5,798 bases of DNA from Promethearchaeota archaeon (lineage in GTDB: Archaea; Asgardarchaeota; Lokiarchaeia; Sigynarchaeales; SOKP01): the NCBI GenBank assembly GCA_016839655.1, contig JAEOTW010000138.1, positions 1-5,798 on the forward strand. Direction: 5' to 3'. Shown here piece after piece: positions 1-5,512 of the stretch. Under the pieces are notes generated by a model. That model searched no databases and was not told the origin of the DNA. It saw only the letters and a program-made list of their open reading frames with translations. Position 1 is the stretch's first letter; the number at the start of each line of letters is the position of its first letter. The position numbers were made by a program, and so were the translations under genes.

Positions 1-152
1 CTATGTTATCTGTCGTTGGTGGATTTATGGTTTATATTTCTTTAGATGAATTGTTACCGATGTCACACTCTTTGGGAAAAGAACATATTTCAATTTTAGG
101 AATCTCCGCTGGGATGTTTGTAATGTCAATAAGTTTAGCTATGTTACAGTAA
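1..152 (+). CDS. ZIP-family metal transporter (ZupT/GufA-like), C-terminal fragment
   Basis: This is the 3' end of a gene that begins before the window. The reading frame starts at base 3 and gives 49 residues before TAA at 150-152. The fragment contains [14 protein letters not shown], then a short polar stretch with GKEH, and ends with [16 protein letters not shown]. This matches the last two transmembrane helices of ZIP transporters of the ZupT/GufA group, where a helix ending in DELLP or DELMP is followed by a final helix of the GM-VM--SL type. Members move zinc, iron and other divalent cations across the cytoplasmic membrane. The metal-binding helices lie outside the window, so substrate and completeness cannot be judged. 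The last 14 bp overlap the 3' end of the convergent amidohydrolase gene. The frame was found by direct translation of the window edge. Confidence 0.85.
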   Translation, partial: MLSVVGGFMVYISLDELLPMSHSLGKEHISILGISAGMFVMSISLAMLQ

Positions 153-1008
153 GATTAAATAAACGTTTAGCGTTCTTAAAGAAGATATTCTCGTAAAAAC
201 TTTTTTGTAGGTTTAAACTTAACAATCCTTTGGAAGAAAGATTATAATCATATGGTATATTTGGGAAATCTGTTCCAAATAATATTCGATCTTGATAGGA
301 AATTAATTCTTCCGAATTAGGGCGCTTAGTTATCCTTTCTGGAAATACATTTTCTGGGATGTATATCATTGTCGTATCTAAATAAAGATTTTCATATTTA
401 TCTAGCAATTTCAAAAACTTCTTATATTCGAAAGCACCCATGTGAGGAACAATTATTTTCATATTAGGATATTTTTCTATGAATTTAGTAAAATGCTTAT
501 ATCCCACATATTTGTTTCTATAGGGAGCAGTACCTATATGAACACAAAGCCATTTTCCTCTGTCAAGAAGTAATTCATAAATTTCATACATCCTCTCGTC
601 ATCTAAATAAAAATTTTGAACAAGTGGTTGGATTTTAATCCCGTTAAAATTGTATTCATCAAAGATTTTGGTTATATAATCGACCCTATCTTTATCTTCT
701 GGCCAAACGCAGCCAAATGGTATGACTTGTGAATATTCTTTAGAAAAAGTATTCACCCATTCATTAATAAAATCTGCTACTCCTTCCTTATGAGCATAAT
801 TGTATGCTGTAAAAGCCTTTACATTCTGCGAGTCTAAAAAATTTACCATTTCCTCTATTTTTAGTTTATAGTTAATTGGCCATCCTTTTGTGTTGCCGTT
901 TTCATCCGTTTGTTCAAAATAGCTCCAAATTGCCTCGAATATTTGAGGGGGAAAAAAATGGCAATGCGCATCGATGAAATCAAAATCTTTATGAGTAAAA
1001 AGCATCAA
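139..1008 (-). CDS. Amidohydrolase-2 family metal-dependent hydrolase (TIM barrel)
   Basis: A complete 289-residue protein of the amidohydrolase 2 group (Pfam PF04909), which includes ACMSD-like decarboxylases and many hydrolases of unknown substrate. The metal-site pattern is intact: DAHCH near the N-terminus (H15, H17) after strand 1, LCVHIG (H157), VPHMG (H189) and FGTDFP (D247). It ends with a typical NAKRLF helix (279-284). GIKIQP around residue 123 is the usual strand 4 region. Length is normal for the family, and there is no signal peptide or membrane segment, so it should be a cytoplasmic enzyme. The longest frame opens with TTG at 1006-1008, followed directly by ATG at 1003-1005; I prefer the ATG, a one-residue difference. 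No Shine-Dalgarno site is seen, but a TATA-like box lies about 26 bp upstream, so the mRNA is probably leaderless. Neighbours give no clue to the substrate. Confidence 0.9.
   Translation of the reverse strand: MMLFTHKDFDFIDAHCHFFPPQIFEAIWSYFEQTDENGNTKGWPINYKLKIEEMVNFLDSQNVKAFTAYNYAHKEGVADFINEWVNTFSKEYSQVIPFGCVWPEDKDRVDYITKIFDEYNFNGIKIQPLVQNFYLDDERMYEIYELLLDRGKWLCVHIGTAPYRNKYVGYKHFTKFIEKYPNMKIIVPHMGAFEYKKFLKLLDKYENLYLDTTMIYIPENVFPERITKRPNSEELISYQDRILFGTDFPNIPYDYNLSSKGLLSLNLQKSFYENIFFKNAKRLFNLTVT
201..206 (+). terminator. Possible T-tract terminator of the ZIP transporter gene
   Basis: A run of six T on the plus strand lies about 50 bp after the transporter stop. A small inverted repeat (AACG at 162-165, CGTT at 171-174) lies between the two. 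Archaeal RNA polymerase can terminate at T tracts without a strong hairpin. The site lies inside the antisense of the amidohydrolase coding region, so the match may be chance in an AT-rich gene. Confidence 0.22.
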
Positions 1009-1028
1009 TAAGAAGAATTTAAAGAACC

Positions 1029-1036
1029 TTATAAAA
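1029..1036 (-). promoter_or_regulatory. TATA-like box of the amidohydrolase gene
   Basis: On the minus strand the sequence reads TTTTATAA, centred about 26 nt before the ATG at 1005. This is the distance at which archaeal TBP/TFB promoters place the transcription start. It predicts a start at or within a few bases of the start codon. The lack of a Shine-Dalgarno site fits this. AT-rich background makes chance matches common. Confidence 0.45.
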
Positions 1037-1121
1037 TTATGAAATACTAAATTACTATTTTATAATCATCATTAGGAGATAGGAATTCAAAGTAAACTCG
1101 AATTGTATAAAAATAAAGTGA

Positions 1122-1161
1122 GAAAAAAGTTTTTGAGTTTATTCTTTAACTTTTCTCAAAA
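1122..1161 (-). terminator. Hairpin plus T6 terminator of the RHH gene
   Basis: Read on the minus strand, TTTTGAG (1161-1155) and CTCAAAA (1137-1131) form a perfect 7-bp inverted repeat around a 17-nt loop that holds the RHH stop codon. Two bases after the second arm comes a run of six T (1128-1123). Hairpin plus T tract right after the stop fits transcription termination and would separate this gene from the amidohydrolase 130 bp downstream on the same strand. Confidence 0.45.
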
Positions 1162-1300
1162 TCACACTGAGTTCCGTTTTTAGCAAATCTCTTATTGCTA
1201 CACGAATCACTTCAGAGCGATTTGGATACAAATTCATGTTAACTAATTCTTCTATTCCTGAAAGGTAGGCTTCTGGGATATGGCATGTTATTAATTTCAT
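1139..1300 (-). CDS. Small ribbon-helix-helix (CopG/Arc-like) DNA-binding protein
   Basis: A 53-residue protein with ATG at 1298-1300 and TAA at 1139-1141. The N-terminal strand MKLITCHIPEAYL, a first helix (SGIEELVNMNL), the turn YPNRSE and a second helix (VIRVAIRDLLKTEL) reproduce the ribbon-helix-helix fold in order. The NRSE-IR-AIRDLL motif is very characteristic of small archaeal RHH proteins. These dimerise, insert their paired beta strand into the DNA major groove, and usually repress transcription, often of their own gene. The residues after about 46 form only a short charged tail, so there is no effector or toxin-related domain. No toxin gene is adjacent, which argues against a simple antitoxin. 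An AGGGG-type Shine-Dalgarno match lies about 14 nt upstream, rather far. Target genes are unknown; self-control and the divergent acyltransferase are the obvious candidates. Confidence 0.88.
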   Translation of the reverse strand: MKLITCHIPEAYLSGIEELVNMNLYPNRSEVIRVAIRDLLKTELSVILRKVKE

Positions 1301-1307
1301 ATTTTTT

Positions 1308-1337
1308 GTTTAAACCCCTTTTCTTTTAAACATGTTT
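1308..1337. promoter_or_regulatory. Paired palindromes in the RHH leader (candidate operator)
   Basis: Two perfect palindromes lie close together just upstream of the RHH start: GTTTAAAC at 1308-1315 and AAACATGTTT at 1328-1337, with centres 21 bp apart, about two helical turns. They share the AAAC/GTTT half-site. Position between the likely TATA box and the start codon suits a repressor site, and RHH dimers typically bind such short symmetric sites side by side. That the RHH protein binds here is inference. Confidence 0.4.
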
Positions 1338-1360
1338 CGTTAATGTTTTGAAGCTTGCAA

Positions 1361-1380
1361 AGATATATAGTTGTATATAA
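1361..1380 (-). promoter_or_regulatory. TATA-like region of the RHH gene promoter
   Basis: The minus strand reads CTATATATCT over 1361-1370, with a second TATA-like stretch next to it at about 1374-1380. A box at 1364-1369 would start transcription near 1341, giving a leader of about 40 nt that contains both palindromes. The two overlapping AT-rich stretches make the exact box uncertain. Confidence 0.35.
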
Positions 1381-1522
1381 TACCACGATAATACTAATGA
1401 AGTTTACCTGATCTACCATGAAAATGAGATTAAGAACACAAAAAGAATAAAGATTTAGTAATAGAATGCAGCACGTAAATTCTGATTTTATAACATAGTA
1501 TATATTTCCTAAATAATTTAGA

Positions 1523-1529
1523 TATAAAA
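1523..1529 (+). promoter_or_regulatory. TATA box of the acyltransferase gene
   Basis: TATAAAA on the plus strand, centred at 1526, lies 27 bp before the first base of the TTG start codon at 1553. Archaeal promoters start about 25 bp downstream of the box, so transcription should begin at about 1550-1553. This supports both the TTG start and a leaderless mRNA. Confidence 0.55.
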
Positions 1530-1552
1530 CACAAATACCTTTTTTTAGGAAA

Positions 1553-2674
1553 TTGAAGCGGATAAAAAGTGTTGATGTATTAAGAGGTATTTCTATTTGG
1601 ATTATGGTCTATGGCCACATGCTTCAGTTCTGGATAAGACCAGAAGATTTTTGGCTTAAATACTGGCTGTATGCATTTTTAGCGCCTCTTGGAGCTACAG
1701 GCTTTCTTTTCATCTCAGGAGTAAGTGCAACATTAGCTTATAAAAATAATCTACAAACGCAGAAAGTACGGATGGAAACTATGAGGAATGTCTACCTCTT
1801 AAGAGCGCTTTTCATATTAATAATAGCACTTTTTTTCAACCTTGGTGTAACCATGGTATTTAATGGGGGGAATTTAGTAGATATATGGAGTTGGAACGCT
1901 TTACAAACAATTTCCATAGCATTATTGTTAGCATGGCCTTTACTAAAAGTTTCTAAATTATTTAGAATATCAATTGCTATAATGGCTTTAACTTTGAATC
2001 AAATCTTATTAACATCACTTACACCATATAACGGACAAGTTAATCTTTGGGGGATCATGTATCATATATTTTTTAGTCCCATTGATCAGTATGTTATCTT
2101 AAACTATTTTGGAATTTTACTTGTTGGTTCTGTAATGGGAGAATATATTTTTGACCTTAGAAATACTGATAATCATATGAAAAAGGAAGTTCTATTTACA
2201 AACAAAGCAATTATTTATTCCATCTTCGTTGGGATTTGCGTGCTTATTGCTGGAGTATTAATCCAATTTCCTAATTTCATAAATTTTAATTCCTTATCAT
2301 CTGTGCTTTATGGATTAGGCATAACCATAGCTACACTAGCTATACTTATCGTTATTGAAATATCACAATTAATTAAAACAAAAAAGAGCTATAGGTATTT
2401 CTATTTCTATTCTTATTACTCATTTACAATCTTTCTTGGACACAATGTTCTTCTTTTGCTCTTCATCGACCAGTTAAATGCTTATCTGACAATCTGGATT
2501 GTTGTTGCGGCATTTAACGTCATCTTAGGGGTGCTACTCAAAATCATGCATGATAAATTAGGAATACGTGCTTCTGTGAAAGCAGGAATTAGCATTTTAA
2601 GTGGTGTTATAGCATTGAATATAGAGAAAAAGCATTTAAAGAAAGTTAAAGAAGTAGAAAAAGTTTTAAAATAG
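1553..2674 (+). CDS. DUF1624/HGSNAT-like multi-pass membrane acyltransferase
   Basis: A 373-residue integral membrane protein with about ten hydrophobic segments (roughly 12-27, 38-62, 83-103, 114-133, 138-156, 183-200, 219-239, 250-271, 284-305, 311-331). The N-terminus, KSVDVLRGISIWIMVYGH followed by FLFISGVSATLA (51-62), is the hallmark of the DUF1624/heparan-alpha-glucosaminide N-acetyltransferase group (PF07786), related in style to acyltransferase 3 proteins. H22 and H297 (in FLGHN) are candidate functional histidines. Family members move acetyl or other acyl groups across the membrane onto sugars, so a role in modifying surface glycans or lipids is plausible but not shown. TTG was chosen as start because the conserved motif begins within six codons, an in-frame stop lies shortly upstream (1514-1516), and the next ATG (codon 18) would remove the motif. 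The purine-rich AGGA before TTG is too close to act as a normal ribosome site. It ends 22 bp from the convergent ABC permease gene. Confidence 0.82.
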   Translation: MKRIKSVDVLRGISIWIMVYGHMLQFWIRPEDFWLKYWLYAFLAPLGATGFLFISGVSATLAYKNNLQTQKVRMETMRNVYLLRALFILIIALFFNLGVTMVFNGGNLVDIWSWNALQTISIALLLAWPLLKVSKLFRISIAIMALTLNQILLTSLTPYNGQVNLWGIMYHIFFSPIDQYVILNYFGILLVGSVMGEYIFDLRNTDNHMKKEVLFTNKAIIYSIFVGICVLIAGVLIQFPNFINFNSLSSVLYGLGITIATLAILIVIEISQLIKTKKSYRYFYFYSYYSFTIFLGHNVLLLLFIDQLNAYLTIWIVVAAFNVILGVLLKIMHDKLGIRASVKAGISILSGVIALNIEKKHLKKVKEVEKVLK

Positions 2675-2686
2675 ATTATAATTAGG

Positions 2687-2694
2687 AAAAAAAA
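2687..2694 (-). terminator. T8 tract ending the PadR-ABC operon
   Basis: Eight A on the plus strand are eight T on the minus strand, two bases past the permease stop codon. This matches T-tract termination in archaea. It lies in the 22-bp gap between convergent genes. No comparable T run exists in this gap for the plus-strand acyltransferase, which may read into the permease antisense before stopping. Confidence 0.45.
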
Positions 2695-2696
2695 TA

Positions 2697-3599
2697 TTAT
2701 TCGTTTTTACTCTGCTTTCGTTGATATATACAATAGGCTAAAACCAAAAAGACACTGGTATAAATCAACATTCCAATTAAAGCGGCAGGTGCTGTAGGAG
2801 TAAGCCATTGAGTGAAAGTAACAGGATCTCCCCCTCCAGGAGTTGGCATCATTATTTCAACATATCGGGGATTTGGCATAGATAAACTTCCCGATATTAT
2901 TCCCTCGTAATATGTAAGCAAAAAGAAAGGCTCCATAGTTAATCCGGTAAATCGTAAGATCATGGTAATAATATTAAATACAATGAGGAGAAATAAAACG
3001 CTAACTATAATTGTTGCGGAGGTAGACCTCATTACACTGCTCATAAACGTAACAAATGCCATTATTGCGAACGTATATAGAAGTGCCCATCCTAATGAAG
3101 CCCATAGAACAATTGGGATTTCACCGTATTTAGCAAATGTGAAAATGCTGATAAGAGTATAATAAAAGCTAACACAAATTGCATTTAAAGTATATCGCGA
3201 AGTCAATCGACCTATTAAAAGTCTTGTCTTACTTATTTTGGGAAACAACAAATTACCTGTTTGTTTTTTAAAATCTTCTACTATTATAGATCCTCCGAAT
3301 AAACTCGCACTAATTATTATTAAGAATCCAAAAAATAGTGTTAAATAATCAGTAACATAATTAACGGGATCAGGGGGTAATGCTACATCTTGTGCTAATT
3401 GGAGTTCCGATATGAGTAGTAACAGGAAAAATACTGAAGCGAAAACAATGAGCATTATAATAAGACTTTTCAAATTCTTTTTAAATTCAAATCTTATTGT
3501 ATTTCCTATTTGACTGAAATTCCTTTTTAATCCCACTTTTTCTCTATCAACATCCATATCTTTAACAATGATTAATTCTTGTTTTTGATTTGATTTCAT
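2697..3599 (-). CDS. ABC-2 type transporter permease
   Basis: A 300-residue membrane protein with six predicted membrane segments (about 43-64, 83-106, 134-155, 161-184, 192-217, 270-293). An amphipathic, charged N-terminus of about 35 residues precedes them. The stretch around EDFKKQTGNLLFPKISKTRL (108-127) between segments 2 and 3 is typical of ABC-2 permeases, where a cytoplasmic loop meets the ATPase. Such proteins dimerise and, with a NatA/BcrA-like ATPase, export drugs, peptides, lipids or ions. The extracytoplasmic loop between segments 5 and 6 is rich in Pro and Gly (MPTPGGGDP). It starts with ATG at 3597-3599, four bases after the ATPase stop, with a strong GGAGG ribosome site inside the ATPase gene, so the two are translationally coupled. 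The substrate is unknown. Confidence 0.88.
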   Translation of the reverse strand: MKSNQKQELIIVKDMDVDREKVGLKRNFSQIGNTIRFEFKKNLKSLIIMLIVFASVFFLLLLISELQLAQDVALPPDPVNYVTDYLTLFFGFLIIISASLFGGSIIVEDFKKQTGNLLFPKISKTRLLIGRLTSRYTLNAICVSFYYTLISIFTFAKYGEIPIVLWASLGWALLYTFAIMAFVTFMSSVMRSTSATIIVSVLFLLIVFNIITMILRFTGLTMEPFFLLTYYEGIISGSLSMPNPRYVEIMMPTPGGGDPVTFTQWLTPTAPAALIGMLIYTSVFLVLAYCIYQRKQSKNE

Positions 3600-3603
3600 A
3601 ATG

Positions 3604-4608
3604 CTATGCCTCCAGTTTAGTTAATTCGATAAATAAATCTTCCAATAGTCCTGCTTTAGGTACAGAAAATTCTATTATCCTAAAATTATTATCTATCAAT
3701 ATTTTTAGAATCTTAAGTTGGTTTTGAGGATCACCATTAAAAAAGATCTGAAACACTCCTGTTTCTTCATTGTATCTTACCCAACTTAATTTTTCATCGA
3801 TTCCTGTAAGTGGTTGAACAAGTTTCTTAACCTTTTCGAGAAAGTGGTTTTGATTCTTATCTTCAGTATTCAGTAATTCGAAATTGATGATACTTTTCTT
3901 CGTTTTTGCCTCTAGATTGTCAAGTGTATCAAAAGCAATTATTTTTCCATTATGGATTATGGCAATTCTGTCAGCTACTTCGCTTATTTCATAAAGCAAA
4001 TGACTACTCAGAAAAATCGTTTTTCCCATTTGTTTTAGCTCCAAGATAAAATCCCGTACTTCTCTTCTTGCCTTAGGATCAAGTCCAGTTTGAGGTTCAT
4101 CGAGTACAATTATATCAGGATCATGTATTATAGCAGAAGCTATTCCAATTTTTTGACGCATTCCTTTAGAAAAAGTTTTTATTTTCTTATCAATCCATGC
4201 ATCTAAGTGAAAAAACTTTAGAACCTCTTCTATACGGTCATCAATTTTTTCTCTTGGATATCCTTTCAGCTTTGCAAAATAAGCAAGAATAGTTCTTGGT
4301 GAAAGGTCACCATAAAACGCTGGATTTTCTATTAGAAAACCTAAGTTATCTAAAAGATAACTTTTGTTTTTTCTGGTAAGTTTTTGTAATTCTCCGTTAC
4401 CTCGAATCCAAATCTCCCCCTCTGAAGGCTCCAATAGGTATGCTATCATTTTCATTGTTGTAGACTTTCCTGCCCCATTGGGACCAAGAAAACCAACAAT
4501 CTCACCTCTATTTACTTCTATATTTACGTTAGAGACTGCATAAAATTCTCCAAATTTCTTCGTAAGGTTTTTTAATTGTATCAGCACTTCTTGATTCGAT
4601 TCATTCAT
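3604..4608 (-). CDS. ABC-2 type transporter ATP-binding protein
   Basis: A complete 334-residue ATPase. Walker A is GPNGAGKST (42-50). The Q-loop region reads FLIENP, with Glu94 at the usual Gln position, as in BcrA/NatA-type exporters. The signature is FSKGMRQK (146-153), Walker B with its catalytic glutamate is IIVLDEP (166-172), the D-loop is GLD (175-177), and the H-loop is SSH (201-203). All catalytic residues are present, so it should be active. Residues after about 240 form the C-terminal extension common in this group, ending with a LLEDLFIELT segment. It powers the permease encoded directly downstream. ATG is at 4606-4608 with GAGGT six bases upstream, and the gene follows the PadR-like regulator by 17 bp. 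The set probably works as one regulated exporter. Confidence 0.95.
   Translation of the reverse strand: MNESNQEVLIQLKNLTKKFGEFYAVSNVNIEVNRGEIVGFLGPNGAGKSTTMKMIAYLLEPSEGEIWIRGNGELQKLTRKNKSYLLDNLGFLIENPAFYGDLSPRTILAYFAKLKGYPREKIDDRIEEVLKFFHLDAWIDKKIKTFSKGMRQKIGIASAIIHDPDIIVLDEPQTGLDPKARREVRDFILELKQMGKTIFLSSHLLYEISEVADRIAIIHNGKIIAFDTLDNLEAKTKKSIINFELLNTEDKNQNHFLEKVKKLVQPLTGIDEKLSWVRYNEETGVFQIFFNGDPQNQLKILKILIDNNFRIIEFSVPKAGLLEDLFIELTKLEA
3609..3613 (-). promoter_or_regulatory. Shine-Dalgarno site of the permease gene
   Basis: GGAGG on the minus strand ends 9 nt before the permease ATG and lies inside the last codons of the ATPase gene. It is the strongest ribosome site in the operon. It fixes the ATG at 3599 as the start and implies coupled translation. 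Confidence 0.7.
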
Positions 4609-4614
4609 TATTAT

Positions 4615-4619
4615 ACCTC
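4615..4619 (-). promoter_or_regulatory. Shine-Dalgarno site of the ABC ATPase gene
   Basis: GAGGT on the minus strand, six bases before the ATG at 4608, sits in the 17-bp gap after the regulator gene. Motif and spacing are good and support the chosen start. Confidence 0.65.
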
Positions 4620-4625
4620 ATTTTT

Positions 4626-5366
4626 CTATAATTGGTCATCAAGCTTGGTTTTGAATTCATCAACTTTACTTTTGATTTCTTCTAAATCCAACTTATCTTT
4701 TTTTTCTATTGTCTGAATCATTGAATCTAATTCAGATTTAACATTTTTCATAAAATCTAATCTCTTATTCATCAGAGTAAGAAACATTTTGGCTTTAGAT
4801 CTCAACCCTCGAAAAAAATCTAAAGCATCTTCTTTTGAATCAATATTTTCTATTTGGTGTGTTAGCATTGTTTCTATTCCTTTTTTCATAAACATGAACA
4901 TATTATTCATCATATTTGGGTCAACCATTTCTGACATCTGAGTAAACCGCTCTCCCCACTTTTGCTTTAAATCATTAAGATAATCTCTTCCCTTTTCTGT
5001 GATAATAAAAAATTTCTGAGCTCTACCTTTTATCACCGATTTAGATGTTGTAACATACTCCAATTCGATCAAATCATCCATGATTCTCAAAATATTTCCT
5101 CGTGGAATACCAAATTTCTCTTGGAATTGATATCCAGTGATCCCTTCTGGATTTTCAGAAAGTATCATTAAGGTCATAAAATGCTTAATTTCCTTGAAGG
5201 ATTCAAGAGTCATAGGCATCGGAGGTCGAAAATGACCCGGGGGACCAAAGAATGGTGGAAATCCAAATGGAGATTTTGGGACTTCTGGGGGCGGATGTCT
5301 TCCTGGGGGTAGATTCCCGTGAAATGATGGAGGACCGTTATCCCGATTGAAATTAAAATTTCTCAT
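4626..5366 (-). CDS. PadR-like winged-helix transcriptional regulator with Pro-rich N-terminus
   Basis: A 246-residue protein in three parts. Residues 1-52 are low-complexity, rich in Pro, Gly and Phe (PPGRHPPPEVP, GFPPFFGPPG). Residues about 55-143 form a PadR-like winged helix: a helix with LMILSENPEGITGYQFQEKFGIPRG, the recognition helix NILRIMDDLIELEYV, and a wing ending in KFFIITEKGRDYL. Residues about 190-246 are charged and probably coiled coil, serving dimerisation. PadR proteins are usually repressors of exporter or stress genes released by small lipophilic molecules. Pro/Gly-rich N-termini before this domain are seen in other PadR relatives. It is first in the operon with the ABC exporter, which suggests that it senses an exported compound and controls both itself and the pump. 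ATG is at 5364-5366 with AAAAGGT seven bases upstream. MarR-like or other winged-helix families are less likely. Confidence 0.85.
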   Translation of the reverse strand: MRNFNFNRDNGPPSFHGNLPPGRHPPPEVPKSPFGFPPFFGPPGHFRPPMPMTLESFKEIKHFMTLMILSENPEGITGYQFQEKFGIPRGNILRIMDDLIELEYVTTSKSVIKGRAQKFFIITEKGRDYLNDLKQKWGERFTQMSEMVDPNMMNNMFMFMKKGIETMLTHQIENIDSKEDALDFFRGLRSKAKMFLTLMNKRLDFMKNVKSELDSMIQTIEKKDKLDLEEIKSKVDEFKTKLDDQL

Positions 5367-5373
5367 GTTTCAA

Positions 5374-5380
5374 ACCTTTT
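5374..5380 (-). promoter_or_regulatory. Ribosome site of the PadR-like gene
   Basis: AAAAGGT on the minus strand, seven bases before the ATG at 5366, is a moderate Shine-Dalgarno match. It agrees with a transcript start near 5396 and a leader of about 30 nt, unlike the two leaderless genes in the left half. Confidence 0.5.
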
Positions 5381-5387
5381 AAATTTT

Positions 5388-5474
5388 TGATCATATGTGC
5401 AAATGATCATATGACCATTATAAATCATAAAATAACTCTCATATTTAAATGTGATCATTTTGATCATATATGAT
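5388..5474. promoter_or_regulatory. Cluster of four TGATCA sites, candidate operator of the PadR-ABC operon
   Basis: TGATCA occurs four times in 87 bp, at 5388-5393, 5404-5409, 5452-5457 and 5461-5466. Three copies extend to the 9-mer TGATCATAT, at 5388, 5404 and 5461; the fourth is TGATCATTT. The first two copies also make an inverted repeat, TCATATG (5391-5397) and CATATGA (5408-5414), with 10 bases between the arms. The right-hand group ends in a perfect 12-bp palindrome, ATCATATATGAT (5463-5474). The pairs flank a TATA-like box, one at the expected transcript start and one upstream. That is the layout of a multi-site repressor operator, most simply bound by the PadR-like product. Confidence 0.6.
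5417..5425 (-). promoter_or_regulatory. TATA-like box of the PadR-ABC operon
   Basis: ATTTATAAT on the minus strand, centred at 5421, predicts a transcription start near 5396. That falls within the left TGATCATATG pair, so a protein bound there would block initiation. The nearby TTTAAAA closer to the gene is too near the ATG to act as its TATA box. Confidence 0.45.
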
Positions 5475-5477
5475 TGA

Positions 5478-5493
5478 AATCCTTTTTAGGATT
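5478..5493 (-). terminator. Small hairpin after the Gfo/Idh/MocA gene
   Basis: AATCCT (5478-5483) and AGGATT (5488-5493) form a perfect 6-bp inverted repeat with a 4-base loop, about 20 bases past the stop codon of the gene ending at 5513. No T run follows on the minus strand, so it is at best a weak terminator or mRNA-end structure. Confidence 0.2.
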
Positions 5494-5512
5494 AAATTGA
5501 AGGCATTATAAA

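Larger units (their letters stand above)
1301..1552. other. Divergent intergenic region between RHH and acyltransferase genes
   Basis: This 252-bp non-coding stretch holds the leader and promoter of the RHH gene on the left and the acyltransferase promoter on the right. The middle (about 1385-1510) is AT-rich with no recognisable coding frame beyond about ten codons, no tRNA-like fold and no clear repeat. It is long for this compact window, so it may hold upstream control sites. Confidence 0.6.

Noticed and set aside
1139..1300. RHH protein as antitoxin of a toxin-antitoxin pair
   Set aside because: No small toxin gene overlaps or follows; the next gene on the strand is a full-length amidohydrolase 130 bp away behind a terminator and its own promoter.
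1419..1451. Ten-codon ATG frame in the divergent intergenic region
   Set aside because: Too short, no ribosome site, and expected by chance in AT-rich DNA.
2962..3162. Plus-strand open frame of 66 codons
   Set aside because: It lies fully antisense to the ABC permease, whose protein pattern is clear. It has no domain, ribosome site or promoter of its own.
5388..5474. TGATCA repeats as a CRISPR array or mobile-element end
   Set aside because: The repeats are only 6-10 bp, unevenly spaced (16, 48 and 9 bp), and centred on a promoter; no transposase, cas gene or target-site duplication is nearby.
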